Below, piece after piece: positions 8,731 to 16,087 of a DNA stretch of 64,000 nt. The notes beneath the pieces are model-generated. The model was not told where the DNA came from. It was given only the letters and a program-made list of their open reading frames with translations, and ran no database searches. Source of the DNA: Polaromonas sp. JS666 (lineage in GTDB: Bacteria; Pseudomonadota; Gammaproteobacteria; Burkholderiales; Burkholderiaceae_C); the NCBI RefSeq assembly GCF_000013865.1, contig NC_007948.1, forward strand, positions 310,001-374,000. Direction: 5' to 3'. The position numbers and the translations under genes are program-made. How positions within the stretch are numbered: the first letter of the stretch is position 1; the number at the start of each line of letters is the position of its first letter.

Positions 8731-9414
8731 ATGAGTATCGAGCACCTGTTCCTCACCACGCCCGCCGCGCCCGTGCCGGAGCGCTGGTGCGAGGCGTTTC
8801 CCGCCGGGCGGGTGCACGAGGCGCCGGCCATGCTGGCCCATTTGCGCGGTCGGCCAGCGAATGCCAGCCTGATATGGCTCAGCACCGCCGATGCGCAGTG
8901 GGCCGTGCAGCTGCGCCAGGTTTTGCAGGCCCTGCCCGGAGTGCCTGTCGTGGTGGTGTCCGGCCGGCCCCACCCCCTCGAAGGCCTGGATGCCCTCGAC
9001 AAGGGTGCGCGCGGCTATACCCATGCCTATGCCGTGCCTGCACTGTTGCAGGAGGTCGCCCTGGTCGTCGAGCATGGCGGCCTGTGGGTGGGCCCGGACC
9101 TGATGCGCCGGCTGGTCGCCTCGACCCATGCGGCGCTGGCACGCCTCCCTGCGGCACCCGCTGCCGCGGTGGCGCCTGACCAGAACGCCTGGGCCCAATT
9201 GTCCGCACGGGAGGCCGAAGTGGCCCACGCCGTCTCGGCCGGGCGCTCCAACAAGGAGGTGGCCACCCTGATGCATATTTCAGAGCGCACCGTCAAAGCC
9301 CACCTCGGCGCCGTGTTCGAGAAACTGGGCGTGCGCGATCGCCTGCAACTGGTGCTGCGCCTTGCAGCCTCCGCTGATACGGCGCAGACCCCTGAGCGGG
9401 AGCTATTGTCATGA
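8731..9414 (+). CDS. LuxR/FixJ-type response regulator with degenerate receiver, 227 aa
   Basis: The C-terminal domain is a clear LuxR-type helix-turn-helix (LSAREAEVAHAVSAGRSNKEVATLMHI..TVKAHL, about residues 155-220). The N-terminal domain has the length and GARGY signature of a receiver, but the strand that normally carries the phosphoacceptor Asp reads SLIWLSTADAQW, so classical phosphorylation seems unlikely. It follows lapC by 18 bp and overlaps the next gene by 4 bp, and is therefore part of the lap operon. Location suggests control of adhesin or export genes. Both adhesin leaders share a palindrome that could be its operator (inference). Confidence 0.85.
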   Translation: MSIEHLFLTTPAAPVPERWCEAFPAGRVHEAPAMLAHLRGRPANASLIWLSTADAQWAVQLRQVLQALPGVPVVVVSGRPHPLEGLDALDKGARGYTHAYAVPALLQEVALVVEHGGLWVGPDLMRRLVASTHAALARLPAAPAAAVAPDQNAWAQLSAREAEVAHAVSAGRSNKEVATLMHISERTVKAHLGAVFEKLGVRDRLQLVLRLAASADTAQTPERELLS

Positions 9415-9791
9415 CTGATACACCGCCACCCTCAAGCGCGCTGCTGTGCCGTCGCGATGCCGCGGGACGCATCGTCGCCGTGACCCGGCAAGCCCTGAGC
9501 GCGCAAGACGCGCTGGCCGCAGGCTGGGAGGCCGTGCATGCGGCCGATCCCGGGGTGGAACAGTTCTTACGTGAAGTGTCCAGCCAGACCAATCCATTGA
9601 GCCAGACCGATGCCGGCCTGGCCCGCGTGCTTGAGGACCTGATCGACGTGCTCATCAACCGGGGGCTCATTCAGTTCACCGACCTGCCCGCTGCGGCCCA
9701 GGCCAAGCTGCTTGAGCGACGCCAGACCCGGGCCAGCCTGGCCAACCGGCTGGAACTGCTGCCCGACGACGGCGACAGCTTCCCGCTTTGA
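9411..9791 (+). CDS. conserved small protein of the adhesin locus, 126 aa
   Basis: Soluble, no signal peptide or membrane helix. The middle part (LSQTDAGLARVLEDLIDVLINRGLIQFTDLP, described by position about 65-95) is predicted helical, and the C-terminal AAAQAKLLERRQTRASLANRLELLP is amphipathic. It overlaps the LuxR-type gene by 4 bp (ATGA) and ends 336 bp before adhesin 1, so it closes the lapBC operon. The last 80-odd bases of this gene are duplicated at 15818-15905, where they are fused to a fragment of the transglycosylase gene. Function unknown; an accessory role in adhesin export or regulation is inferred only from position. Confidence 0.75.
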   Translation: MTDTPPPSSALLCRRDAAGRIVAVTRQALSAQDALAAGWEAVHAADPGVEQFLREVSSQTNPLSQTDAGLARVLEDLIDVLINRGLIQFTDLPAAAQAKLLERRQTRASLANRLELLPDDGDSFPL

Positions 9792-9812
9792 TGCGGCGCA
9801 CGGGGTAGCGCC

Positions 9813-9955
9813 AAAACGGTTCAGTTAATCCCTTGCCCCTGGCTTGTCATCCCGGACTTTGATCCGGGATCCATGGATTGCGGGTTAAGCCCGCCATGAC
9901 AAGTCAAGGTTTTGGTCATTCCGATTCAGGGTGAATAACTTGACTGAACCGTATT
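9813..9955. repeat. MITE-like nested inverted-repeat element
   Basis: Outer inverted repeats ACGGTTCAGT (9816-9825) and ACTGAACCGT (9943-9952) match perfectly and extend to 16 bp with two mismatches. Inside lies a second palindromic block (9843-9903) bounded by CTTGTCAT and ATGACAAG and containing the hairpin CCCGGA-CTTTGA-TCCGGG. The block resembles intergenic palindromes common in proteobacteria. The element is non-coding and absent from the corresponding leader of adhesin 2. It occupies much of the 336-bp gap between the small protein and adhesin 1. Confidence 0.55.
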
Positions 9956-10017
9956 GGGGACAGCGCCGCCCCACGTAGTCGCGGAATTGCGGAATTATTA
10001 CCGGATAGCCCAAGATA

Positions 10018-10031
10018 TGGACCTAAGTCCA
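10018..10031. promoter_or_regulatory. candidate operator upstream of adhesin 1
   Basis: TGGACCTAAGTCCA is a 5-bp inverted repeat with a 4-bp spacer. The same site, TGGACCAAAGTCCA, occurs at the same place before adhesin 2 (15978), within otherwise diverged surroundings, and the downstream bases AATAGAC are kept as well. Conservation and symmetry suggest a dimeric regulator. The LuxR-type protein encoded at 8731 is the nearest candidate (inference). Confidence 0.5.
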
Positions 10032-10082
10032 ATAGACGGGCCGGCAACACCCCCTTAATCTTCAGGCCATCAGTGTTGATAA

Positions 10083-10112
10083 CCTGGGCTCACGGGCCCA
10101 GGCTCTTTTTTC
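10083..10112 (+). terminator. terminator-like hairpin in the adhesin 1 leader
   Basis: A 7-bp stem (CCTGGGC / GCCCAGG) with a 6-base loop followed by CTCTTTTTT, ending only about 15 bases before the adhesin ATG and next to its Shine-Dalgarno (CCGGAGAG). It is either the terminator of the upstream operon or an attenuator inside the adhesin leader. The second adhesin has the same structure with an 8-bp stem (16043-16074). Confidence 0.6.
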
Positions 10113-10127
10113 TTACCGGAGAGCATC

Positions 10128-13100
10128 ATGGCCCAATTCGCAACCGTCGCCGCCATCACGGGAAATGGCTCGGTCCTCGCTGTCGACGTGCAGGGCAGGA
10201 CCCGCGTCCTCAAGGTTGGTGACACCCTGCAAAAGGGTGAAACCGTGCGCACCGTGGGCGACGTCCGGGTCGAGCTCCTGATGGAAGACGGCAGCCTGCT
10301 GGCTGTTGCGCCCGCGCAAAGCATCCGCCTGGATGAAAACGTGGTCCAGTCCGACCAGCGACCCACGGCCCAGGACAGCGCGGTCACCACGCCGGCCACG
10401 GCAGACGCCGTCATCCAGGCGCTCGAACGCGGGACCGATCTGAACCAGTCACTCGAAGCCACCGCGGCCGGTTTGGTCCCCGGCGGCGGTGTTGACGGCG
10501 GCAGCAGCTTTGTGCAGTTGCTGCGCATCGCCGAGGGTGTGAGCCCGCTGGCCTACGAGTACAACTTTGTGCCGCCCGAGCTGCAGCCTGATATTGAGTC
10601 GATTCCCGAGCCGGTGCCACCCACGGTCAGCGTCGGCGTTACCGTGGGTGTGCAGGTCGGTGTAGGCGAGGGCGGCCCGGGCCTGATCACCGGCGAAATG
10701 ATCCAGGGCACAGTCTCGACCGCCGATGTGATCGAGGGCTCCGGCGGCGGCAGCAAGGCCGTCACCTTCCTGATTACCCTGAACCAGGTCTCCACGACCG
10801 ATGTGACGGTCACCTACACCATCGTGCCCGGCACCGCGAGCAATCCGGCGGACTATTTCGACGGTGCGGTCACCGGCACGGTTACCATCCCGGCCGGCTA
10901 TATCGGCTTCTTCGTGACTGAAAACATTGTGGGAGACATCCTGGTCGAAGGCAATGAAACCTTCACCATTGTCCTGAGCAATCCGATCGGGGCCACCCTG
11001 ATCAACGACACGGCGACCGTGACCATCATTGACGATGACCACGCACCGGTGGCGGTCGACGACAGCAACAGCCTGACTGAAGACCAGATCTCCGTCTCGG
11101 GCAACGTGATCCCCAACGATACCGATGCAGACGGCCAGACCCTGTCCGTGGTCGGCCCCTCGATCACGGCGACCAATGCCTACGGCACGCTGGTCATCGA
11201 CAGCGCGACGGGCGGCTACACCTTCACGCTGAACGAAGCCACCCAGGCAGCGGCGCAGGCACTGGACGACGGCGAATCCATCAACATGGTGTTTGCCGAT
11301 GTCTACCAGGTGACCGATGGCGCCAACCTGAGCAATCTGGCCGATGTGAGCATCACCATCACCGGCACCAATGACGGGCCAATTATCACCGCCGATCCCG
11401 GCAATGAAGGCGGCAACGACGTGGTGTACGAGTCTGGTCTGGCAATCGGTTCCGATGCGGCGGCCGGCACCGAATTTGCATTCGGCACCTTCACGGTATC
11501 GGATGCGGACGGCCTGGACGACATCCAGAGCGTCACCATCAACGGCGTCACCGTCGCGATTGGCAGCCTGGTGGGCCAGAGCTTCGCGGGTACGAACGGC
11601 ACCCTGACGGTCACCGCCTACGATGCCGGCACCGGCGTCGCCAGCTACACCTATGAGCTGACCAGCCCGACCACGGATGTGGATGGCACGGAGACCGATG
11701 TCTTCACGCTGACCACGTCAGACGGCACGGCCACTTCGGCACCGGCCGCGATCACCATTGAGATCATTGACGACGTGCCGACGGCACGTGCGGACACGGA
11801 CAGCGTGGCCGAGGGCGCGGATACGACCGGCAACGTGCTGACGGGCGCGGGCACCACGAGCGGGGGCGCTGGCGCCGACACGGCCGGTGCCGATGGCTTT
11901 GGTGCCGGCGCGGTGGTGGGCGTGGCGGCGGGCAGCAACACAGCCGTGCCGGTGTCCGGTGGTGTGGGCGGAGGCATTGCCGGCACCTACGGCACGCTGA
12001 CGCTGAACGCGGACGGCAGCTACACCTACGAGGCCAATCCTGATGCGGTGACGAGCAACCAGACCGACACGTTCGTGTACACCATCGTGGATGGCGACGG
12101 CGACCTGTCGACCACGACGCTGACGATCAGCGTGAACAACGTCACGGTGACGGCAAGCGACACGGACGCGCTGGTCAACGAAGCGGGCCTGCCCGTGGTG
12201 GGCAGCGATGCGGCGAGCAACAGCGAAATCTTCAACGGCGCGATCACCCCGTCGGGCGGCACGGGCCCGTACACCTACACGCTGACCAGCACCGCCAACG
12301 GTGCCTATGGCAACCTGGTGCTCAATGCCGACGGCACTTACACCTACACGCTGGACACGACCTTCGACGGTGCGACGCTCAACAACGGCGTCACCACCGA
12401 GCAGGACAAGGACAGCTTCAGCTACACGGTGACGGACGCCAACGGCAACACCACCACCGGCACCATCCTGGTGGACATCATTGACGACGTGCCGACGGCA
12501 CGTGCGGACACGGACAGCGTGAACGAGGGCGCGGATACGACCGGCAACGTGCTGACGGGCGCGGGCACCACGAGCGGGGGCGCTGGCGCCGACACGGCCG
12601 GTGCCGATGGCTTTGGTGCCGGCGCGGTGGTGGGCGTGGCGGCGGGCAGCAACACAGCCGTGCCGGTGTCCGGTGGTGTGGGCGGAGGCATTGCCGGCAC
12701 CTACGGCACGCTGACGCTGAACGCGGACGGCAGCTACACCTACGAGGCCAATCCTGATGCGGTGACGAGCAACCAGACCGACACGTTCGTGTACACCATC
12801 GTGGATGGCGACGGCGACCTGTCGACCACGACGCTGACGATCAGCGTGAACAACGTCACGGTGACGGCAAGCGACACGGACGCGCTGGTCAACGAAGCGG
12901 GCCTGCCCGTGGTGGGCAGCGATGCGGCGAGCAACAGCGAAATCTTCAACGGCGCGATCACCCCGTCGGGCGGCACGGGCCCGTACACCTACACGCTGAC
13001 CAGCACCGCCAACGGTGCCTACGGCAACCTGGTGCTCAATGCCGACGGCACCTACACCTACACGCTGGACACGACCTTCGACGGTGCGACGCTCAACAAC

Positions 13101-15548
13101 GGCGTCACCACCGAGCAGGACAAGGACAGCTTCAGCTACACGGTGACGGACGCCAACGGCAACAGCACCACCGGCACCATCCTGGTGGACATCATTGACG
13201 ACGTGCCGACGGCGCGTGCGGACACGGACAGCGTGAACGAGGGCGCGGATACGACCGGCAACGTGCTGACGGGCGCGGGCACCACGAGCGGGGGCGCTGG
13301 CGCCGACACGGCCGGTGCCGATGGCTTTGGTGCCGGCGCGGTGGTGGGCGTGGCGGCGGGCAGCAACACAGCCGTGCCGGTGTCCGGTGGTGTGGGCGGA
13401 GGCATTGCCGGCACCTACGGCACGCTGACGCTGAACGCGGACGGCAGCTACACCTACGAGGCCAATCCTGATGCGGTGACGAGCAACCAGACCGACACGT
13501 TCGTGTACACCATCGTGGATGGCGACGGCGACCTGTCGACCACGACGCTGACGATCAGCGTGAACAACGTCACGGTGACGGCAAGCGACACGGACGCGCT
13601 GGTCAACGAAGCGGGCCTGCCCGTGGTGGGCAGCGATGCGGCGAGCAACAGCGAAATCTTCAACGGCGCGATCACCCCGTCGGGCGGCACGGGCCCGTAC
13701 ACCTACACGCTGACCAGCACCGCCAACGGTGCCTATGGCAACCTGGTGCTCAATGCCGACGGCACTTACACCTACACGCTGGACACGACCTTCGACGGTG
13801 CGACGCTCAACAACGGCGTCACCACCGAGCAGGACAAGGACAGCTTCAGCTACACGGTGACGGACGCCAACGGCAACACCACCACCGGCACCATCCTGGT
13901 GGACATCATTGACGATGTGCCCGTTGTTCTGGATAAGACGGATCTTATTTATTCGAATTCCAGCAATCCGTCTCCTGGTGGCACGGGCGTTTTCGACTAC
14001 ATCATCGGCGCGGACAGCCGGACGACGTTCAGTTCATCCGACTCCGATTTTTCGGCAATCACGCTGGCCGGCATGGTCGGCGCGACGGCAATTTCCACAC
14101 CATCCGTGACCTGGGCTTCCGAAGATTCGAACGAGGCGGTCTTCGATGTGCAGTTCTCCTATGCAGCGAATCCGCTCACCCCTGGCGTACTGACAGAGGC
14201 CAATGGGACGCTCACCTTCGACAAGGTAAGCGGTACCTATGAGCTAACGCTGGATGAGCCGATCGAAAGCTTCAGCATTCTGACCACCAGCGGTACGCTT
14301 TCCAAAGAAAGCTACAACCTGGTTGGGCCGTCGGAAGCTCAGCCGGAAATCGTGGTGTCCAAGCTGGCAGAAGAGTTCTTTGTGCGGTTTACCGGTGGCG
14401 AAGAGCAGGGCGGCGGCCCGGTGGATTTCAAATCGAGCGACGGCAATACGGCGTTCACTAACGGCGAGACTTTTGTCGGTGCACAGGCGTGGGTGAGTAT
14501 TTCAGGTAGCTCCAACGGCGTTTCCAGCGATACCTTGCAAGCCGGCGAAGTGCTCAATATGGATTTCTACAACTCCAGCCCTGGGTCAAACGGTACCCCC
14601 GGACCCGGTACTGCAACGGCGAACGGTATCTATCTCAAGCTCGATCAGCTCGGTGCTGGCGAGGATTTCGTTGTGATCCTCAAGCTCGTCGATGCCAGCG
14701 ACCCGACAATTACAACAACCAGAGCTATCGTGATCGATTATGCTGATATTTACCTGTCTTCGGAATCGAACCCTTATGGGATTACGTTTGTGGACGACAG
14801 CGATGGCGTGGTGATCATTGAAAGCAATGACTACAACAGCGGTGGCAGCAATTGGGTGATCAACGGCGTGCAACTGCTGGTTTCGACCGAAACCGTGACC
14901 GGCTCGGGCATCGACCTCAATCGTGCTACGGGTGATGCCGGCGGATCGAGCGGGACAGATGTATTCGGGAGCGATACCGTCGACAATGACGTGATCAAAA
15001 TTTCCGATATTGGCATCATCTCGACCACGAGCGACACGCAGGATGCTTCGCTGGACTTTAGCTTCACCCTCGTGGATGCCGATGGAGACAACACGGCAAG
15101 CCAGACGCTGAGTGTCACGATCGAAGGAAGTTCCACCTTCGAAGGTACGGCCAGCGCCGAATCCATTACGGGAGATGGCAGTGCCAACGTTCTGATCGGC
15201 GGTGCCGGCAACGACATCCTGGAGGGTGGCGGCGGCGCCGACGTCTTCAAATGGAGCTTGACTGATCAAGGTACCGTCGGAACGCCGGCTGCCGATGTCG
15301 TGACAGATTTTGCTGCAGGAGACACGTTGAATCTTCTGGATCTGCTGCCGGGCGCGCCTGGAACGGATCTAACGCAGTATCTGGATGTTACGCAAGAGGC
15401 TGGCGGGATCATGATCCATGTGACGGATGGCACCGGAGCTGCATCGACGAACGATGTGCAGACAATTCTTCTTGCGAGCTACACCACGACAGATACGGTG
15501 ACGGACATACTGAACGAGTTGAAAGCGACCCAACAGTACACAGGGTAA
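10128..15548 (+). CDS. LapA-like giant adhesin 1 with retention module, 1806 aa
   Basis: A type I-secreted RTX-type adhesin. Residues 1-110 form the retention module that plugs the outer-membrane pore. TAAG at 112-115 matches the LapG cleavage motif, followed by a Gly-rich linker. Then come a Calx-beta-like domain (about 195-310), a VCBS/cadherin-like domain (about 310-420), a further Ig-like domain and three near-identical 238-residue VCBS-type units (548-785, 786-1023, 1024-1261). A non-repetitive region follows, then a Ca-binding RTX nonapeptide (GGAGNDILEGGGGADVF, about 1690) and a C-terminal secretion domain ending ELKATQQYTG. There is no signal peptide, as expected for this route. It is small for the LapA class. 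The first 4.5 kb matches adhesin 2 apart from repeat number; the last 80 residues do not. Confidence 0.92.
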   Translation: MAQFATVAAITGNGSVLAVDVQGRTRVLKVGDTLQKGETVRTVGDVRVELLMEDGSLLAVAPAQSIRLDENVVQSDQRPTAQDSAVTTPATADAVIQALERGTDLNQSLEATAAGLVPGGGVDGGSSFVQLLRIAEGVSPLAYEYNFVPPELQPDIESIPEPVPPTVSVGVTVGVQVGVGEGGPGLITGEMIQGTVSTADVIEGSGGGSKAVTFLITLNQVSTTDVTVTYTIVPGTASNPADYFDGAVTGTVTIPAGYIGFFVTENIVGDILVEGNETFTIVLSNPIGATLINDTATVTIIDDDHAPVAVDDSNSLTEDQISVSGNVIPNDTDADGQTLSVVGPSITATNAYGTLVIDSATGGYTFTLNEATQAAAQALDDGESINMVFADVYQVTDGANLSNLADVSITITGTNDGPIITADPGNEGGNDVVYESGLAIGSDAAAGTEFAFGTFTVSDADGLDDIQSVTINGVTVAIGSLVGQSFAGTNGTLTVTAYDAGTGVASYTYELTSPTTDVDGTETDVFTLTTSDGTATSAPAAITIEIIDDVPTARADTDSVAEGADTTGNVLTGAGTTSGGAGADTAGADGFGAGAVVGVAAGSNTAVPVSGGVGGGIAGTYGTLTLNADGSYTYEANPDAVTSNQTDTFVYTIVDGDGDLSTTTLTISVNNVTVTASDTDALVNEAGLPVVGSDAASNSEIFNGAITPSGGTGPYTYTLTSTANGAYGNLVLNADGTYTYTLDTTFDGATLNNGVTTEQDKDSFSYTVTDANGNTTTGTILVDIIDDVPTARADTDSVNEGADTTGNVLTGAGTTSGGAGADTAGADGFGAGAVVGVAAGSNTAVPVSGGVGGGIAGTYGTLTLNADGSYTYEANPDAVTSNQTDTFVYTIVDGDGDLSTTTLTISVNNVTVTASDTDALVNEAGLPVVGSDAASNSEIFNGAITPSGGTGPYTYTLTSTANGAYGNLVLNADGTYTYTLDTTFDGATLNNGVTTEQDKDSFSYTVTDANGNSTTGTILVDIIDDVPTARADTDSVNEGADTTGNVLTGAGTTSGGAGADTAGADGFGAGAVVGVAAGSNTAVPVSGGVGGGIAGTYGTLTLNADGSYTYEANPDAVTSNQTDTFVYTIVDGDGDLSTTTLTISVNNVTVTASDTDALVNEAGLPVVGSDAASNSEIFNGAITPSGGTGPYTYTLTSTANGAYGNLVLNADGTYTYTLDTTFDGATLNNGVTTEQDKDSFSYTVTDANGNTTTGTILVDIIDDVPVVLDKTDLIYSNSSNPSPGGTGVFDYIIGADSRTTFSSSDSDFSAITLAGMVGATAISTPSVTWASEDSNEAVFDVQFSYAANPLTPGVLTEANGTLTFDKVSGTYELTLDEPIESFSILTTSGTLSKESYNLVGPSEAQPEIVVSKLAEEFFVRFTGGEEQGGGPVDFKSSDGNTAFTNGETFVGAQAWVSISGSSNGVSSDTLQAGEVLNMDFYNSSPGSNGTPGPGTATANGIYLKLDQLGAGEDFVVILKLVDASDPTITTTRAIVIDYADIYLSSESNPYGITFVDDSDGVVIIESNDYNSGGSNWVINGVQLLVSTETVTGSGIDLNRATGDAGGSSGTDVFGSDTVDNDVIKISDIGIISTTSDTQDASLDFSFTLVDADGDNTASQTLSVTIEGSSTFEGTASAESITGDGSANVLIGGAGNDILEGGGGADVFKWSLTDQGTVGTPAADVVTDFAAGDTLNLLDLLPGAPGTDLTQYLDVTQEAGGIMIHVTDGTGAASTNDVQTILLASYTTTDTVTDILNELKATQQYTG
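11769..13910 (+). repeat. three tandem 714-bp coding repeats in adhesin 1
   Basis: Units 11769-12482, 12483-13196 and 13197-13910 each encode 238 residues starting DDVPTARADTDS. They differ at only a few bases (for example SVAEG in unit 1 against SVNEG in units 2 and 3; NGNSTTG at the end of unit 2 against NGNTTTG in units 1 and 3). Adhesin 2 has a single unit whose start matches unit 1 and whose end matches units 1 and 3. Such near-identity predicts expansion and contraction by recombination. Confidence 0.95.
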
Positions 15549-15586
15549 CTTTCAACGCAATCCAAACAGCAAGTATTCAGTCCCAA

Positions 15587-15612
15587 CCCCGGCGCGCCAA
15601 CGCCGGGGTTTT
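15587..15612 (+). terminator. Rho-independent terminator after adhesin 1
   Basis: A perfect 8-bp stem CCCCGGCG / CGCCGGGG with a 6-base loop followed by TTTT, 38 bp after the adhesin 1 stop codon. It should end the adhesin 1 transcript and insulate adhesin 2. Confidence 0.8.
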
Positions 15613-15649
15613 CTTGCGTCCCGCGTGGCGCGCTCGCCAACCCGCCTCA

Positions 15650-15905
15650 ACGCCCCTTCGCCTCCAGCCAGGGCGAGACATCGGTGATGTTCTCGTCAAA
15701 CTCGTGGCTTCCGCGCCCATTGAAGCGCTCGGCGGTGTCGGGAATTACCCAGCGCTTGCTGCGGGCCTGCAGAAGGCAGTTGATCGACGGGGAGGCGCCC
15801 GACGCCATGTCGAACTGCAGGCCAAGCTGCTGGAGCGGCGCCAAACCCGGGCCAGGCTGGCCAACCGGCTGAATTGCTGCCCGGCGACGGCGACAATGTC
15901 CGGCT
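15650..15905. pseudogene. chimeric gene debris between the two adhesins
   Basis: Bases about 15655-15820 match, on the minus strand, the 3' part of the lytic transglycosylase gene (20259-21266), but with two internal deletions: one joins the equivalents of about 20331 and 20530, the other about 20552 and 20685. At 15818-15820 this joins, through a shared CAG, to about 85 bp from the 3' end of the small plus-strand gene (9699 onward, AKLLERRQTRA..). Neither fragment can encode a product. The arrangement is what a tandem duplication of the unit small gene-adhesin-transglycosylase would leave after deletions. Confidence 0.85.
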
Positions 15906-15977
15906 TTGAGGGGGGCGTCCGCGGGGTTGAGCTACCGCCCAAACAGCCCAAAAACAGCCCAAAAGTAGCCTCAAATA

Positions 15978-15991
15978 TGGACCAAAGTCCA
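15978..15991. promoter_or_regulatory. candidate operator upstream of adhesin 2
   Basis: TGGACCAAAGTCCA, the counterpart of the palindrome at 10018 and placed about 100 bp before the ATG as in copy 1. Flanking ATA and AATAGAC are conserved while bases further upstream are not. Confidence 0.5.
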
Positions 15992-16042
15992 ATAGACAGG
16001 CCGGTGGCGCAACCTTAGTCTTTGAGTTATCAGGGGTGATAC

Positions 16043-16074
16043 CCTGGGCCTGCGGGCCCAGGCTCTTTTTCTTT
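16043..16074 (+). terminator. terminator-like hairpin in the adhesin 2 leader
   Basis: A perfect 8-bp stem CCTGGGCC / GGCCCAGG with a TGCG loop and a following CTCTTTTTCTTT, directly before the Shine-Dalgarno CCGGAGAG and ATG of adhesin 2. Because adhesin 1 already has its own terminator at 15587, a second terminator here serves no obvious purpose unless it controls entry into adhesin 2. Confidence 0.6.
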
Positions 16075-16087
16075 ACCGGAGAGCATC

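Noticed and set aside
11769..13910. Regular repeats considered as a CRISPR array
   Set aside because: The units are 714 bp, abut without spacers and encode a protein domain in one open frame.
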